In this document: piece after piece, positions 62,451 through 64,000 of the stretch
How the letters are laid out: the number at the start of each line of letters is the position of its first letter
Numbering within the stretch: the first letter of the stretch is position 1
Assembly (NCBI GenBank): GCA_964035015.1
Contig: OZ036004.1
Span: 14,145,427-14,209,426, forward strand
Source of the DNA: Corallium rubrum
Taxonomy: Eukaryota > Cnidaria > Anthozoa > Scleralcyonacea > Coralliidae
Direction of reading: 5' to 3'
DNA length: 64,000 nt
The notes under the pieces: generated by a model
Told to the model about the DNA's origin: nothing
Database searches by the model: none
The model's input: the letters and a program-made list of their open reading frames with translations, nothing else
Program-made: the position numbers and the translations under genes

Positions 62451-62752
62451 TGTCGACTGCGGCTAAATTTAAAAAGGCCAGACTAGAAAAAGATTGATCA
62501 TCGTGAGTTAACGAGCGTAGTCAAATTCTTTTAAATTAAAAGAGACTATTAAACTTAAATGCATGTTTCAACTGCATACAGTAAACTTCCTGTTTTCTAT
62601 TGGATTTAATTGAGGGGATAAACGTTCTACCAAACAAACGTTATACCTCTGCAGGAACTTATTTGAATATTGTTTTTTGTTTGTTTTTCTTTTAAATTCT
62701 AGACTGTTTCCGTTGCATTAAGGAATCGCCAATAAGCCATTTTCACTTTCAG

Positions 62753-64000
62753 GAATTCAACTTCTCATCTTATCTGGCTTATAAAAGAGAAAATTTTTTT
62801 GGAAGGAAGTGGTTATTTAGGGAGTTAGAAGATCTTTTTGAGTCTAGCCGTGGTCTTGCAGGTGTGCTGATTACCGGGGAACCTGGTTCAGGAAAAACGG
62901 CCCTGATGTCGCAATTAATTTGTTCGCCATTTTCAAGCTTGTTAATCCATAACAGTGTTATTGGATATCATTTGTGCGATTATTCAGAAACAGGAAAACG
63001 TAATGGGGCACGATTTGTGCGTAATTTGGTTGATCAGATTGCTGGGAGTATTTCGGAGTATTCCAATTACGTGGCTAACAACAAGCTTTTGCGAAGAGAG
63101 CTGAACAACCGTTGCGAAAGTGATCCCACTGGCTGCTTTTCCACCGCTATTGTAGGGCCTTTGAGAGGATTAAGAAGGCAACCTGATGGAAATCGGTATA
63201 TCTTACTGGATGCATTAGATGAATGTTTTGAGAAGGACGGAAAAACATCGGCAATTCTTGACATATTAAGTAGCAAACTTTTAGCCTTTCCTAAGTGGTT
63301 AAAAGTAATACTAAGTTCTCGAAATTGGACAGCTGTTACTACCAAGATGCCTCGCACGCTAAAAAGAATGCCGCTAGATCCCACTGATGAGCGTAATGTG
63401 GAGGATATTCGTTTTTATATTACACGGTTTATGTCTCAAAATCGATATTTTATGGATAGGTTATTGGAGGCTATGTCTTTAAAGTCAACAACGGAGGGAA
63501 TAAACTCTTTGCTAAACGAACTGACCAAAAGTGGCGAAGGAAATTTCTTGTTTGTTAAGACGACGTTGCATTATATGAACGAGTCTGATGGTAGAATTAA
63601 CCTTCGATCTTTTCCAACAAGGTTGTATGATACATACGACATTTTCTTTAAACGGCACTTTAGCGAACAAGATTTTTGGCGTTTTAAAGCATTGTTCGAA
63701 ATACTGCTGGCTGCGGGATCTCCTCTTCACATAAATGAAATAAGCTTAATTTTAAAACTTCAAAACCAAACTCAGGAAACATCAAAACTTGTTGAGCAGA
63801 TATCCTTCTTTTTGCGTTTTGCGCACGATGGGACGGTGAATATCTATCACCAATCTTTTGCCGAGTGGTTAGTGAATCAAGCAGACGACACCGGCGGATT
63901 TTCTATTCACAAAAGCAATGGTCATCGATATATTGTTGATTTTCTCTTTGATCGTTATCGGAGACGAAACGCTAATCTTACGTTTAAGGAGCTATCCGAG
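62753..64000 (+). CDS. NACHT-type STAND NTPase exon (TANC/ankyrin-50-like), runs off the window
   Basis: A 3' splice site (pyrimidine-rich, tttcactttcag, AG at 62751-62752) precedes 416 open codons to the window edge. F-F-G-R-K-W-L-F-R-E-L is the usual entry block. Walker A is G-E-P-G-S-G-K-T (residues 42-49 of the exon), Walker B is L-L-D-A-L-D-E (D at 153), followed by V-I-L-S-S-R-N (sensor I). The rest, with YHQSFAEWL, is the winged-helix end typical of TANC-like proteins, after which ankyrin repeats usually follow. It may be the second coding exon of the gene whose HEPN exon lies at 32580-33566, or belong to another gene in the cluster. Innate-immune or signalling role is by family. Confidence 0.82.

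Overview
This is metazoan genomic DNA, AT-rich and dominated by transposable elements. Three things point to a marine invertebrate, most likely a cnidarian (sea anemone or coral): a HEPN (DZIP3/CXorf38-like) exon and a NACHT (TANC-like) exon of the kind expanded in cnidarian innate-immune families, a Polinton/Maverick, and CR1/L2-like, RTE-like and Penelope-like retroelements with many short DNA transposons. The species is inference. No complete host gene is contained in the window.

Layout. 1-6.8 kb: a tandem array of units of about 1.1-1.4 kb, interrupted at 1371-3948 by a DNA transposon with roughly 800-bp terminal inverted repeats (TIRs) and a perfect 9-bp target duplication. 6.8-11.5 kb: non-coding DNA with hairpins and a MITE-like element. 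11.56-15.5 kb: a dead CR1-like retrotransposon split by a 5'-truncated RTE-like insertion (12334-14494) with an open ORF. 15.9-31.7 kb: one LTR retrotransposon whose pol order is protease-integrase-RT-RNase H, i.e. integrase before RT as in the Gmr1 group of Ty3/gypsy elements. Its protease is split by a CR1-like element (about 18.2-28.0 kb), which is itself split by a CACTG-ended transposon and by a second CR1-like element, and the second one holds two more DNA transposons.

32.6-33.6 kb carries a HEPN-domain coding exon; 62.75-64.0 kb carries an open exon with a NACHT NTPase domain that runs off the window. Both lie on the plus strand and may belong to one STAND/NLR-like receptor gene or to two members of a cluster. 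Between them are retroelement debris, an 8-bp-TSD DNA transposon (40092-42047) and a Polinton (about 44-60.66 kb).

The Polinton has a minus-strand arm (VLTF3-like factor, two degenerate VRR-NUC-like proteins, BRO-N/VRR-NUC protein, protein-primed DNA polymerase B, several small membrane proteins) and a plus-strand arm (minor-capsid-like protein, chromodomain integrase, large membrane protein, major capsid protein, packaging ATPase). The element is defective: the polymerase has a frameshift, the integrase is broken by a 13-bp tandem duplication, and its right end is cut off at a (TA)n tract by a 5'-truncated Penelope-like element. The unusual part is a family of five VRR-NUC-like repeats in three neighbouring genes, of which only one keeps the E-x-K residues of the nuclease.
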